64,000 nucleotides of DNA. Origin: Bradyrhizobium sp. PSBB068 (lineage in GTDB: Bacteria; Pseudomonadota; Alphaproteobacteria; Rhizobiales; Xanthobacteraceae). The notes below the pieces were generated by a model. That model made no database searches and was not told where the DNA came from. It saw nothing but the letters and a program-made list of their open reading frames with translations. This document shows, piece by piece, positions 49,446 through 57,931 of the stretch. Both the position numbers and the translations under genes were made by a program. The stretch spans positions 7,202,001 through 7,266,000 of the forward strand of contig CP069300.1 in NCBI GenBank assembly GCA_016839165.1, given 5' to 3'. Numbering within the stretch: position 1 is the stretch's first letter; the number at the start of each line of letters is the position of its first letter.

Positions 49446-51956
49446 ATGTCGGGCGTAGTCGCGGCAATGCGTCGAACCCTGCTGTCATGCACCTCACTGG
49501 CGCGCGACGGCATGCTTGGGCTCGCCATGTCGGCATTGCTGCCGGCCCGCAGCTCGTTCGCCGCCGAGGGCCTGGTGGCCCAGGCGATGTCGGAGCATTT
49601 CGGTTTCAACCATCAGGAGGTTGCGGTTCTCGCGACCTCGTTCGCGCTGGTCGGCTTCTCCGTCGTCGCCGCGATCCTGTTGATGCGCACCCGCCTGCGC
49701 GCGACCCGCAACGAGCAGCAGCTGCAATCCGAGATCACGGACCTGCAGGCGCAATCCGACCGGCTGCGCGCATTGCTGTTCGTCGAGCCGCAGGTCCTGA
49801 TCTCCTGGGCCGCCGGCGACAACCGGCCGCAGATCTCGGGCGATATCTCGCTGGTGATGTCGCAGGAGGGCTCGCCGCAACGCATCCTCGCCTTCGGAAC
49901 CTGGCTGCCGCCGGAGCCGGCGCTGCAGATGGACCACGCGGTCGACGCGTTGCGCGACAAGGGCGAGGCGTTCCTGCTCAACCTCTCGACCTCGGCCGGC
50001 CGCGCCATCGAGGCGATGGGCCGCGCGATCGGCGGCCAGGCCATCGTGCGGATCCGCGAGCTCGGCGGCCTGCGCCGCGAGCTTGCCGAATCCAACCTGC
50101 GCTACAAGACGCTGCAGGAGGAGACCGAGCTGCTGCGCGATTTCGCCGCCGCCGCGCCGTGGCCGATCTGGGCCAAGAGCCTCGAGGGCAATCTGCGCTA
50201 TGCCAACGCCGCCTATGTCCGCGCGACCGAGGGCAAGAGCGTGTCGGACGCGTTGCAGCGCAATCTCGAGCTGCTCGAAAGCGACCAGCGCAGCGAACTG
50301 ACGCGCGCGCTCAATGACAATGCGAGCTATGCCGCGCGGCTGCCGATCGTGGTCAGCGGCGAGCGGCGGATCTACGACGTCCAGGCGCTGAAGCTCTCCG
50401 GCGGCAGCGCCGGGATCGCGATCGACGCCAGCGAGGCGGCGGCGTTGCGCGCGGCGATCGCGCGGATGGTCGAAGCGCACCGCCGCACCCTCGACCAATT
50501 GTCCTCCGGCGTCGCGGTGTTCGATGCCGACCGGCGGCTCACTTTCTACAACGAATCCTATCGGCGGCTGTGGGGCCTCGACCAGGCCTTCCTCGACAGC
50601 AACCCCGACGATTCCAGTGTCCTCGATCGCCTGCGCGCCAACCGCAAGCTGCCCGAGCAGCCGGACTTCCGGGCCTGGAAGGCCAAGCTGCACGAGGCCT
50701 ATCGCGCGGTCGAATCCGAGACCTACACCTGGTTCCTGCCCGACGGCCGCGCCATCAGCGTCGTCACCACGCCGAACCTCGAAGGCGGCGTCACCTACCT
50801 GTTCGACAACGTCACCGAGAGCCTCGACCTCGCGCGCCGCTACGACCGCCTGACGAGGGTGCAGCGCGAGACCCTCGACAATCTCGGCGAAGCGGTCGCG
50901 GTGTTCGGCAGCAACGGCCGCGCCGAATTGTTCAATCCGCCGTTCGCCAAGATGTGGAAGCTGCCGGCCGATGCGCTGCAGGGCGAACCGCATATCGAGC
51001 AGGTGGAAGCGCTGTGCCGGCCGCTGTTCGACGACGCCCTGACCTGGCGGACGCTGCGCGAGCAGATCACCGCGATCGAGAACCGCGCCCAGGTCGCGCT
51101 GAAGCTCGAGCGCAAGGATGGCAGCGTGCTGAACTGCATGACCATCCCGCTGCCCGACGGCAAGACCCTGCTCGCCTTCCAGGACATCACCGACACCGAG
51201 AATGTCGAGCGGGCGCTGCGCGAACGCAACGAGGCGCTGGAAACCGCCGACCAGATGAAGGTGGATTTCGTCCACCACGTCTCCTACGAGCTGCGCGCGC
51301 CGCTCACCACGATCATCGGCTTCGCGCATTTCCTCAGCGATCCCTCGACCGGACCGCTGACGCCGAAGCAGGCCGAGTATCTCGACTACGTCACCAAATC
51401 GACCAACGCGCTACTGGCGCTGACCAACAACATCCTCGATCTCGCCACCATCGACGCCGGCGCGATGAAGCTCGAGCTCGGCCCGGTCAATATCGGCCAG
51501 GCGATCGAGGCCGCCGCCGAAGGCATCCAGGATCGCCTCGCCACCGACCGCATCACGCTGAAGGTCGATATCGAGCCCAACATCGGCGCCTTCGTCGGCG
51601 ACGAGCGGCGCGTGGTGCAGGTGCTGTACAATCTGCTCGCCAACGCCGTCGGCTTCTCGCCGCATGACGCCACCGTCACCATCAGCGCGCACCGCACCGC
51701 GCACAGCGTAGTGTTCGCGGTGACCGACGCCGGTCCCGGCATTCCAGCCGAGATGCGCGACAAGGTGTTCAACTGGTTCGAGAGCCATTCGCACGGCTCG
51801 CGGCATCGTGGCGCCGGGCTCGGCCTGTCGCTGGTCCGCTCCTTCGTCGAGCTGCATGGCGGCAGGGTCCGCGTCGATTCGACCGTCGGCCGCGGCACGA
51901 CCGTGACCTGCGACTTCCCGATCGACCAGACCGCACATCGCAACGCCGCGGAATGA
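49446..51956 (+). CDS. divL: DivL-type cell-cycle pseudo-histidine kinase
   Basis: Homolog of Caulobacter DivL, which works with CckA and DivK to control CtrA and asymmetric division. The 836-residue protein has an N-terminal membrane segment (VAVLATSFALVGFSVVAAIL), several PAS-like domains (about 200-590; RTLDQLSSGVAVFDADRRLT, RETLDNLGEAVAVFGSNGRA), then HisKA and HATPase domains. The H-box reads FVHHVSYELRAPLTTIIGFA: the phospho-histidine is replaced by Tyr614, as in Caulobacter DivL. The ATPase domain keeps an N-box (LLANAVGFS), DAGPGIP and GAGLGLSLV. ATG 49446 follows GGGG. The gene order divL-tsaE-amgK-murU is shared with Caulobacter. Confidence 0.92.
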   Translation: MSGVVAAMRRTLLSCTSLARDGMLGLAMSALLPARSSFAAEGLVAQAMSEHFGFNHQEVAVLATSFALVGFSVVAAILLMRTRLRATRNEQQLQSEITDLQAQSDRLRALLFVEPQVLISWAAGDNRPQISGDISLVMSQEGSPQRILAFGTWLPPEPALQMDHAVDALRDKGEAFLLNLSTSAGRAIEAMGRAIGGQAIVRIRELGGLRRELAESNLRYKTLQEETELLRDFAAAAPWPIWAKSLEGNLRYANAAYVRATEGKSVSDALQRNLELLESDQRSELTRALNDNASYAARLPIVVSGERRIYDVQALKLSGGSAGIAIDASEAAALRAAIARMVEAHRRTLDQLSSGVAVFDADRRLTFYNESYRRLWGLDQAFLDSNPDDSSVLDRLRANRKLPEQPDFRAWKAKLHEAYRAVESETYTWFLPDGRAISVVTTPNLEGGVTYLFDNVTESLDLARRYDRLTRVQRETLDNLGEAVAVFGSNGRAELFNPPFAKMWKLPADALQGEPHIEQVEALCRPLFDDALTWRTLREQITAIENRAQVALKLERKDGSVLNCMTIPLPDGKTLLAFQDITDTENVERALRERNEALETADQMKVDFVHHVSYELRAPLTTIIGFAHFLSDPSTGPLTPKQAEYLDYVTKSTNALLALTNNILDLATIDAGAMKLELGPVNIGQAIEAAAEGIQDRLATDRITLKVDIEPNIGAFVGDERRVVQVLYNLLANAVGFSPHDATVTISAHRTAHSVVFAVTDAGPGIPAEMRDKVFNWFESHSHGSRHRGAGLGLSLVRSFVELHGGRVRVDSTVGRGTTVTCDFPIDQTAHRNAAE

Positions 51957-53476
51957 CGGCGACCTCGACATTCTCGGTGGCGCTCGCGAACGAAACCGCG
52001 ACGGCCGAGTTGATGGCGGACCTCGCGCTCCTGATCGGCGCCGGCGACGTCATCACGCTGTCGGGCGACCTCGGCGCCGGCAAGACCGCGGCCGCCCGCG
52101 CCCTGATCCGCTACCTCGCCGCCGACGATACGCTGGAAGTGCCGAGCCCGACCTTCACGCTGGCGCAGAGCTACGAGCTGCCGTCGTTCCCACTGGTTCA
52201 TGCCGATCTCTACCGCATCAATGATGCGAGCGAGCTCGAGGAGATCGGGCTGGCGCCGCTGCCCGACGACATCGTGGTGCTGATCGAGTGGCCGGAGCGC
52301 GCGCCGGACGCGATGCCCGCTGATCGCATCGACATCGCACTCAGCCACCGCCCGGCGCTCGGATCGGCCGCGCGCGCCGCCGAGATCACCGGCTACGGCA
52401 AGGCCGCGGCCAAGGTCGCGCGGCTCAATGAGCTGCGCCGATTCCTCGAGCGCGCAGGCTTCCTCAGCGCGCGGCGCGAGCGCATGCCGGGCGACGCCTC
52501 GACGCGCTCCTACGCGCGGCTGCGCAACGACGACGGCAGCGTCATCCTGATGAACTCGCCGCGCCGCCCCGACGGCCCGGCGATCTACAACGGCCGGCCC
52601 TACAGTGCAGCGGTGCATCTCGCCGAAGACGTCCGGCCGTTCGTTGCGATCGGCAACGGCCTGCGCAAGCACGGCTTCTCCGCGCCTGCGATCCGGCACG
52701 CCGATCTGGAATCCGGCTTTCTGATCACCGAGGATCTCGGCGGCGAAGGCGTGATCGAGGGCGATCCGCCGCGCCCGATCGCCGAGCGCTACGAGGCCGC
52801 CGTCGACATGCTGGCCGCGTTGCACCGCGAGGCGCTGCCGCGGCAGCTGCCGGTGACACCGGACGAGAGCTACGACATCCCGGTGTTCGACATCGACGCC
52901 TGGCTGATCGAGATCGGGCTGATGCTGGAATGGTATCTGCCCGACCGCGGCGTGCAGCCGAGCGAGGAGCTGCGCACCGATTTCCTCGGGATGTGGCGTG
53001 GCCTGCTGGAAAAGCCCGCCGCGGCGCCGCGGACCTGGGTGATCCGCGACTTCCATTCGCCGAACATCATCTGGCTGGCCGAGCGCACCGGCATCCTGCG
53101 CGTCGGCATCATCGACTTCCAGGACGCGCTGCTCGGCCCCGCGGCCTATGACGTGGTGTCGCTGCTGCAGGATGCGCGGATCGACGTGCCCGAGCAGCTC
53201 GAACTGTCGCTGTTGACCCGCTACATCAAGGCACGGCGCGCCACCGACGAGAGCTTCGATCCGGCCGGTTTCGCCGAGCTCTATGCGATCATGTCGGCGC
53301 AGCGCAACACCCGCCTGCTCGGCACCTTCGCGCGGCTCAACCGCCGCGACGGCAAACCGCAGTATCTCAAGCATCAGCCGCGGATCTGGACCTATCTGGA
53401 GCGCTCGCTCGCCCATCCGGCGCTGACGACCTTCCGCATCTGGTACACCGCCAACGTCCCTCCCCCAGTACCTTAG
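51953..53476 (+). CDS. TsaE-AmgK fusion: tRNA t6A ATPase plus N-acetylmuramate/N-acetylglucosamine kinase
   Basis: A two-domain protein of 507 residues. Residues 1-150 are TsaE, the ATPase for t6A37 tRNA modification: Walker A SGDLGAGKTAAARA, PSPTFTLAQSYE, HADLYRIND and VLIEWPERA. Residues about 160-507 are an aminoglycoside-phosphotransferase fold like AmgK, the anomeric sugar kinase of cell-wall recycling: RMPGDASTRSYARL, ITEDLGGEGV, catalytic loop VIRDFHSPNIIWL and metal site IIDFQDALLGP. In Caulobacter and Pseudomonas the two are, to my knowledge, separate genes. ATG 51953 overlaps the divL stop by 4 bp. MurU, the next enzyme of the recycling route, is encoded 554 bp downstream. Confidence 0.9.
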   Translation: MTATSTFSVALANETATAELMADLALLIGAGDVITLSGDLGAGKTAAARALIRYLAADDTLEVPSPTFTLAQSYELPSFPLVHADLYRINDASELEEIGLAPLPDDIVVLIEWPERAPDAMPADRIDIALSHRPALGSAARAAEITGYGKAAAKVARLNELRRFLERAGFLSARRERMPGDASTRSYARLRNDDGSVILMNSPRRPDGPAIYNGRPYSAAVHLAEDVRPFVAIGNGLRKHGFSAPAIRHADLESGFLITEDLGGEGVIEGDPPRPIAERYEAAVDMLAALHREALPRQLPVTPDESYDIPVFDIDAWLIEIGLMLEWYLPDRGVQPSEELRTDFLGMWRGLLEKPAAAPRTWVIRDFHSPNIIWLAERTGILRVGIIDFQDALLGPAAYDVVSLLQDARIDVPEQLELSLLTRYIKARRATDESFDPAGFAELYAIMSAQRNTRLLGTFARLNRRDGKPQYLKHQPRIWTYLERSLAHPALTTFRIWYTANVPPPVP

Positions 53477-53559
53477 TTTACGGCTTGTTAGCCTTGGGTC
53501 CCCTAAGATTGTCGAGGCCGCACCTCATGGCGTGGCCGGATCGGGAGCGGGACCACACG

Positions 53560-53877
53560 ATGGGGACGGAACGTCGCAGGGGCGATCGTGTCACGTTTGA
53601 GCGCGGCATAGCCGCGCACATGATGGGCATTGACGGCACCTGGCGGCGCGACTGCACCATGGAAGACGTATCCGAGACGGGCGCCAAGCTGACCGTCGAG
53701 GGTTCGGTCGAGGGCCTCGCCCTGAAGGAGTTTTTTCTGCTGCTGTCGTCCACAGGATTGGCCTATCGCCGCTGCGAACTGGCCTGGGTCAACGGCGACC
53801 AGATTGGAGTCAACTTCCTCAAACAAGGCGACAAGAAGAAGAAAACTGCCAGACGCGGTGCGCAAGCCGACGTCTAG
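53560..53877 (+). CDS. PilZ-domain protein (possible c-di-GMP receptor)
   Basis: A small, 105-residue single-domain protein. The c-di-GMP binding motifs of PilZ are seen: RxxxR in ERRRGDRVTF near the start and (D/N)xSxxG in EDVSETGAKLTVEG, followed by the beta-barrel strands and a basic tail (QGDKKKKTARRG). The likely start is ATG 53560 with GCGGGA upstream; ATG 53527 and a longer frame from 53485 are possible. It sits between the AmgK fusion and murU. The stop TAG adjoins a palindromic repeat. Confidence 0.8.
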   Translation: MGTERRRGDRVTFERGIAAHMMGIDGTWRRDCTMEDVSETGAKLTVEGSVEGLALKEFFLLLSSTGLAYRRCELAWVNGDQIGVNFLKQGDKKKKTARRGAQADV

Positions 53878-53924
53878 AGCATGATCCGGAAAATTGGAGA
53901 CGGCTTTCCGGCAAGATCATGCTC
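53877..53924. repeat. GAGCATGATCC...GATCATGCTC palindrome after the PilZ gene
   Basis: A 48-bp imperfect palindrome, GAGCATGATCCGGAAAATTG to TTTCCGGCAAGATCATGCTC, starting at the last base of the PilZ stop codon. It is the same family as 23958-24006 (which contains the ylxR stop) and shares its core with 49346-49417. Confidence 0.82.
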
Positions 53925-54030
53925 CAACAAAGGCTCGTCGTTAATGCCGTCTTACGGCCGTCATGTCCTATGACTATGGCGTCTGGTTGATGTGCTTGCC
54001 GAATCGCCGTGATAGGATCGGCGCCGAGAG

Positions 54031-54777
54031 ATGATGACCGAGAATATCCGGAAAATGCCTGTCACTCCCCACAAGGCTATGGTGCTAGCTGCGGGCCTCG
54101 GCGTGCGCATGCGCCCCTTGACCCTCACGATGCCGAAGCCGCTGGTCAGCGTCGCCGGCCAGCCGCTGCTCGACCATGTGCTCGACAAGCTCGCCGGCGC
54201 CGGCGTCAGCGAAGCGGTCGTCAACGTGCATTACCTGCCCGACCAGATCATCGAGCACGTCAAGACCCGTAGCCGCCCGCACGTGATCATCTCCGACGAG
54301 CGCGACCAGGTGCTCGGCACCGGCGGCGCGGTCGTCAAGGCGCTGCCGCTGCTCGGCGATGCGCCGTTCTTCCATCTCAATGCCGACACGATGTGGATCG
54401 ACGGCGTGCGCTCCAATCTGGCGCGGCTGGCCGAAACCTTCGATCCGGCGCGGATGGATATCCTGCTGCTGATGGCGCCGACCGCCTCGAGCATCGGCTA
54501 CAGCGGACGCGGCGACTATTCGATGCTGCCCGATGGCGCGCTGCGCAAGCGGCGGGAAAACCAGGTGGTGCCGTTCGTCTATGCCGGCGCCGCGATCATG
54601 TCGCCGGCGCTGTTCGCCGACGCTCCGGCCGGCGAGTTCTCGCTGACCCGGATGTTCGATCGCGCCAACGAGCAGGAGCGCCTGTTCGGCCTCCGCCTCG
54701 ACGGCGTCTGGATGCATGTCGGGACCCCCGACGCGATCCAGGCCGCGGAAGAAGCCTTCCTGGAAAGCGTCGCTTAG
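54031..54777 (+). CDS. murU: N-acetylmuramate 1-phosphate uridylyltransferase (MurU-like)
   Basis: Nucleotidyltransferase turning MurNAc-1-phosphate and UTP into UDP-MurNAc in peptidoglycan recycling, downstream of AmgK. The 248 residues show the signature VLAAGLGVRMRPLTLTMPKP, then SDERDQVLGTGGAVVKALP and FFHLNADTMW (metal-binding Asp). The size suits MurU and is shorter than GalU or RmlA. The pairing with an AmgK domain upstream supports the assignment. Start ATG 54031 or 54034. In organisms with this route, UDP-MurNAc can bypass the fosfomycin-sensitive step. Confidence 0.87.
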   Translation: MMTENIRKMPVTPHKAMVLAAGLGVRMRPLTLTMPKPLVSVAGQPLLDHVLDKLAGAGVSEAVVNVHYLPDQIIEHVKTRSRPHVIISDERDQVLGTGGAVVKALPLLGDAPFFHLNADTMWIDGVRSNLARLAETFDPARMDILLLMAPTASSIGYSGRGDYSMLPDGALRKRRENQVVPFVYAGAAIMSPALFADAPAGEFSLTRMFDRANEQERLFGLRLDGVWMHVGTPDAIQAAEEAFLESVA

Positions 54778-54818
54778 AGTCTGATGAGATTAGCTTGAGC
54801 TAGAACGACGTCGCGAGC

Positions 54819-54845
54819 TCACCTCTCCCCGATGGGGAGAGGTGA
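54819..54845. terminator. 12-bp perfect hairpin between murU and the DUF2891 gene
   Basis: TCACCTCTCCCC (54819-54830) and GGGGAGAGGTGA (54834-54845) pair perfectly with a 3-nt loop, GAT. It lies between convergent genes and can end transcription from both sides, though no long T-tract follows. The sequence type is also a common Bradyrhizobium repeat. Confidence 0.6.
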
Positions 54846-54903
54846 ACCGAGACCATGCCAAGCCGATCGACCGAAACTCATCCCGCTTTAAGCAAAGTTG
54901 TCG

Positions 54904-55917
54904 TTAGCCATCTGCATCGATCGCGAGGACTGCAAAACTCGCGAGCCAGTGTTCGCCCATATAGTCGCCGGCGATATGCGGCAGGCCGGCATCGAGATGG
55001 TGTCGCGCGGCTTCCATCAGAACCGGGCGACGGGCATCGCCCTCCGGCAATGCACCGGCCAGCGCACGCCAGCACCAGGCACGGCTGAGATTGAGTCCAT
55101 CGAGATGCGCAAGCTTGCCGTCGCTGCGATCGGTCACCTTGGCCGGCCGGAACAGGGTTGCCGGCTCGCGCTGCGCGAGGTGCGGCAGGAAGCGGTCGAA
55201 CCAGGGCAGGAAGTCACGAGGCGCCAGCAGCCGGCGCATGCATTCCGCTTCGATCAGCGCGGACGATTGAAAATCGTCGCCGCTCGGCTCGCCCCAGGCA
55301 GGACAATCCTGGTCGGCGCCGTACCAGCGCAGCGCCGTGTCGCGCAGCAGCGCGCTGAACGCATCGTCCTGCGTCGCCGCGGCGTAGTCGGCGGCCATGC
55401 GCAGCCCGAACGCGGTGTTGAAATGGGTGCCGACCCGCACCGGATAGGTCGCGAGCGGCAGGAAATCGCGAAAGCGCTGCGCGAAGATTTCGGCGAGTGG
55501 AGCAATTTGCTCGCGCCACCGCGTATCCTCGAGCCGCCAGAGTTCGGCCGCGAGCTTCAACAGCCAGCCCCATCCATAGGGCCGCTTGAAGCCGCGCGCG
55601 GTCGGGGCTGCGAGATAGGCGCACTCGGCAGCGATCTTTTCCACGACGAACTGTTCGTCGAACAAAGCGCGGATCGCATCTGCCGCATCGGAGGCCGGAT
55701 AACGGCGCAGCAGCCGGGCAAGCATCCAGTAGCTGTGGACGCAGGAGTGCCAGTCGTAACTGCCGAAGAACACCGGATGCAATTCGCGCGGCGTGCGCGC
55801 ATCCTGCGGCCCTGCCAACACGTGATCCGGCTTGTTCGGATATTCGCGGCCGACATGGCCGAGCGCGATGCGCGCGAAGCGGACGGCGAGTTGTTCGGTC
55901 AGAATGATCTCGCTCAT
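54904..55917 (-). CDS. DUF2891 domain-containing protein
   Basis: A 337-residue soluble protein, largely helical with (alpha/alpha) barrel-like repeats. Conserved blocks include LHPVFFGSYDWHSCVHSYWM, RPYGWGWLLKLAAEL, YPVRVGTHFNTAFGL and LNLSRAWCWRALAGALP, matching the DUF2891 family, whose function I do not know. The His, Trp and Asp-rich blocks resemble a sugar- or lipid-processing barrel, but this is speculation. ATG 55917 overlaps the stop of the BASS transporter gene by 4 bp, so the two form an operon. Confidence 0.85.
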   Translation of the reverse strand: MSEIILTEQLAVRFARIALGHVGREYPNKPDHVLAGPQDARTPRELHPVFFGSYDWHSCVHSYWMLARLLRRYPASDAADAIRALFDEQFVVEKIAAECAYLAAPTARGFKRPYGWGWLLKLAAELWRLEDTRWREQIAPLAEIFAQRFRDFLPLATYPVRVGTHFNTAFGLRMAADYAAATQDDAFSALLRDTALRWYGADQDCPAWGEPSGDDFQSSALIEAECMRRLLAPRDFLPWFDRFLPHLAQREPATLFRPAKVTDRSDGKLAHLDGLNLSRAWCWRALAGALPEGDARRPVLMEAARHHLDAGLPHIAGDYMGEHWLASFAVLAIDADG

Positions 55918-56861
55918 GGTGAGGCTTCCTCTTTTCGCCCGCGCCGAACCAGCATCTCGATCAGGCGCGGCGTCATGTAGATCGGAAACTGGGTCGCCGC
56001 GAAGAACAGCGCCGTCATCGGCGACACCGCCGCACCCATCGCCGACCACACCAGTCCGACGTTGCGGTTGCCGAGAACGAGGCCCGTGGTCAACCGCTCG
56101 GCCAGCGGACCCGGCGTCAGCAGCGCGCCAAGCCCTTGCAAGGCAAGATTGCAGGCGAAGGCAAGCCCGACGCAAGTCGCCGCGGCGATCGGCTGGGCCG
56201 CGATCTGCGCGCGCACCCCGGCCATGGTGGCAATTGCGAACAGTAAAAGCGAGGCGAGCACGAGGGCGTCGATGGTGCCCGAATGCCGCGCCAAATGTGC
56301 CGCCGCCTGACGGCGCAGCAGCAACGCCAGTGCGCCGGCACCACCGACCAGCAGCGCCAGCCGCGCACCAAGCGCCAGCGGATCGAGCGCAAGGCCGGCA
56401 AATGCCGCGGCGATCAGCGGCACGGTGACCGGGGCCAGCGCCATCGACAGCAGCGTCACGGCGAGCGGAACGGTGGCATCGAAGCCGAGCATGCGTGCGA
56501 CCGCCGCGGTGCCGCTCGACGGCGGCGCACAGACCGACAGCAGCAGCGCGACGATCAGCTCTGGCGCAAATCCGGCGCCGCGCGCCGCGAAACCGACCGC
56601 CAGCGGACACACCACCATCGCGAGCGCCGGCAACAGCAGCCAGACCCGTGGACGCAGCAACGCACGGCGGAACGCCGCGCCATCGACCTGGAGGAAGGTG
56701 CCGAGCACCAGCACGAAGATCGCGACCGTCATCAGCGGGCGCACGCCCTGCGCCAGGGCCGGGAAGGCCAGCCCGGCCAGCACGCCGATGATCAGCAAGG
56801 TCGGCCCGCGCGGCATCAGTCTCGCAAATGATTGTCCCAAATCTTCCGGCCTCGTCGTCAT
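55914..56861 (-). CDS. BASS-family (bile acid:sodium symporter-like) membrane transporter
   Basis: A 315-residue integral membrane protein with about nine to ten hydrophobic segments. It looks like the BASS/SBF family: VRPLMTVAIFVLVLGTFL, VALLLSVCAPPSSGTAAVAR and LTTGLVLGNRNVGLVWSAMG. The ligand is unknown. It is the first gene of a two-gene operon with the DUF2891 gene and is divergent from a LysR regulator 69 bp away, which probably controls it. Confidence 0.75.
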   Translation of the reverse strand: MTTRPEDLGQSFARLMPRGPTLLIIGVLAGLAFPALAQGVRPLMTVAIFVLVLGTFLQVDGAAFRRALLRPRVWLLLPALAMVVCPLAVGFAARGAGFAPELIVALLLSVCAPPSSGTAAVARMLGFDATVPLAVTLLSMALAPVTVPLIAAAFAGLALDPLALGARLALLVGGAGALALLLRRQAAAHLARHSGTIDALVLASLLLFAIATMAGVRAQIAAQPIAAATCVGLAFACNLALQGLGALLTPGPLAERLTTGLVLGNRNVGLVWSAMGAAVSPMTALFFAATQFPIYMTPRLIEMLVRRGRKEEASP

Positions 56862-56930
56862 GCCCGCTACACCCTAGGCTTAGCCAGATCATTGTTGAAA
56901 TCGATTATTATTATGTCCATTATTGCTGTG
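56862..56930. promoter_or_regulatory. Divergent promoter region BASS transporter / LysR
   Basis: A 69-bp gap, markedly AT-rich (ATTGTTGAAATCGATTATTA and TTATGTCCATTATTG) inside GC-rich surroundings. CAATAAT-like and ATTATTG-like elements face each other. This is where a LysR box (T-N11-A) and both promoters would be expected, but I cannot fix the exact site. Confidence 0.45.
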
Positions 56931-57851
56931 ATGAATTTAGCCACTGTCGATCTCAACCTGCTGGTCGCCTTCGAGGCGCTGATGGAGGAGCGCCACGTCA
57001 CCCGCGCGGCCGAACGCATCGGCCTCGCCCAACCGTCCATGAGCAGCGCGTTGCGGAGGCTGCGCGCGCTGTTTGCGGACGAATTGTTCCTGCGCGCCGG
57101 GGCCGGCATGCAGCCGACCGAGAGGGCGCTGGCACTGGCGGGCCCGATCGGCGAGGCACTGCGGCAGATCCGGGGCGCGCTGGCGCCTGACCGGGGCTTT
57201 GATCCGGCCACCGCGCGGCGGCGCATCACGATCGCTGCGACCGATTACGGCGATCTCGTCCTGGTGCCGGAACTGACCCGTCTGTTGCGCATGGAAGCAC
57301 CAGGCATCGATCTTGCCGTGCGTCCGCTCACCGATCCGACCGTGGCGCTGGCCAAGCTGGAGCGCGGTGAACTCGATGCGGTGATCGGCGGCCATCTGCC
57401 GGAGACGCCGCGCTGTATCCGGCACCGGCTGTTCGAGGAACGCTTTGTCTGCATCCGCGACGGCGCGCGCGCGAGCCGATCGGAACGCCTGAGCCTGGAA
57501 GACTATGCCGGCCTCCCGCACGCGCTGTTCTCGGCGGCGGGCGGCGACGGCCTGCCGAGCGTGATCGATGCGCTGCTGGCGCGCCACGGGCTGAAGCGGC
57601 GGCTGGCCGTGACGCTTGCGCATGTGGTGGCCGTTCCGTTCGCCGTGGCCGGCACCGATCTCATAGCCACGCTGTCCGAACGCGTCGCCCGGCGCTTCAC
57701 GCATCTCGCCGACATCGCCGTCGTCGCGCCGCCGATCGAGATTCCCGCCTTCGCGATCGACCTGATCCATACCAGCCGTGCCGCTGACGATCCGGCGCTG
57801 CGCTGGTTCCTGGATGCCGTCGATCGCTGCGCCGGCCGGCTGCGACATTGA
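56931..57851 (+). CDS. LysR-family transcriptional regulator (NodD/LinR-like subgroup)
   Basis: A 306-residue regulator. The N-terminal HTH is DLNLLVAFEALMEERHVTRA with ERIGLAQPSMSSALRRLRAL, a form typical of the NodD/NahR/LinR branch. The effector domain starts at RRRITIAATDYGDLVLVPEL. ATG 56931 gives the conserved start MNLATVDLNLL; upstream in-frame ATGs overlap the divergent promoter. It probably controls the adjacent BASS transporter and DUF2891 operon. It has no nodulation context here, so it should not be called NodD. Confidence 0.88.
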   Translation: MNLATVDLNLLVAFEALMEERHVTRAAERIGLAQPSMSSALRRLRALFADELFLRAGAGMQPTERALALAGPIGEALRQIRGALAPDRGFDPATARRRITIAATDYGDLVLVPELTRLLRMEAPGIDLAVRPLTDPTVALAKLERGELDAVIGGHLPETPRCIRHRLFEERFVCIRDGARASRSERLSLEDYAGLPHALFSAAGGDGLPSVIDALLARHGLKRRLAVTLAHVVAVPFAVAGTDLIATLSERVARRFTHLADIAVVAPPIEIPAFAIDLIHTSRAADDPALRWFLDAVDRCAGRLRH

Positions 57852-57931
57852 GCTGTCATGGCTGACCGGCAGGGGTGGCTAACGACCGTCGCCACTTCCT
57901 ATATTGGCGCCTGATTCGAACAAGGCAGCCC

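Noticed and set aside
51386..53416. 676-codon minus-strand frame opposite divL and the TsaE-AmgK gene
   Set aside because: Spans two real genes of the other strand and shows no domain.
56931..57851. NodD identity for the LysR regulator
   Set aside because: HTH resembles the NodD/LinR branch, but there is no nod gene or nod box nearby and the neighbours are a transporter and DUF2891.
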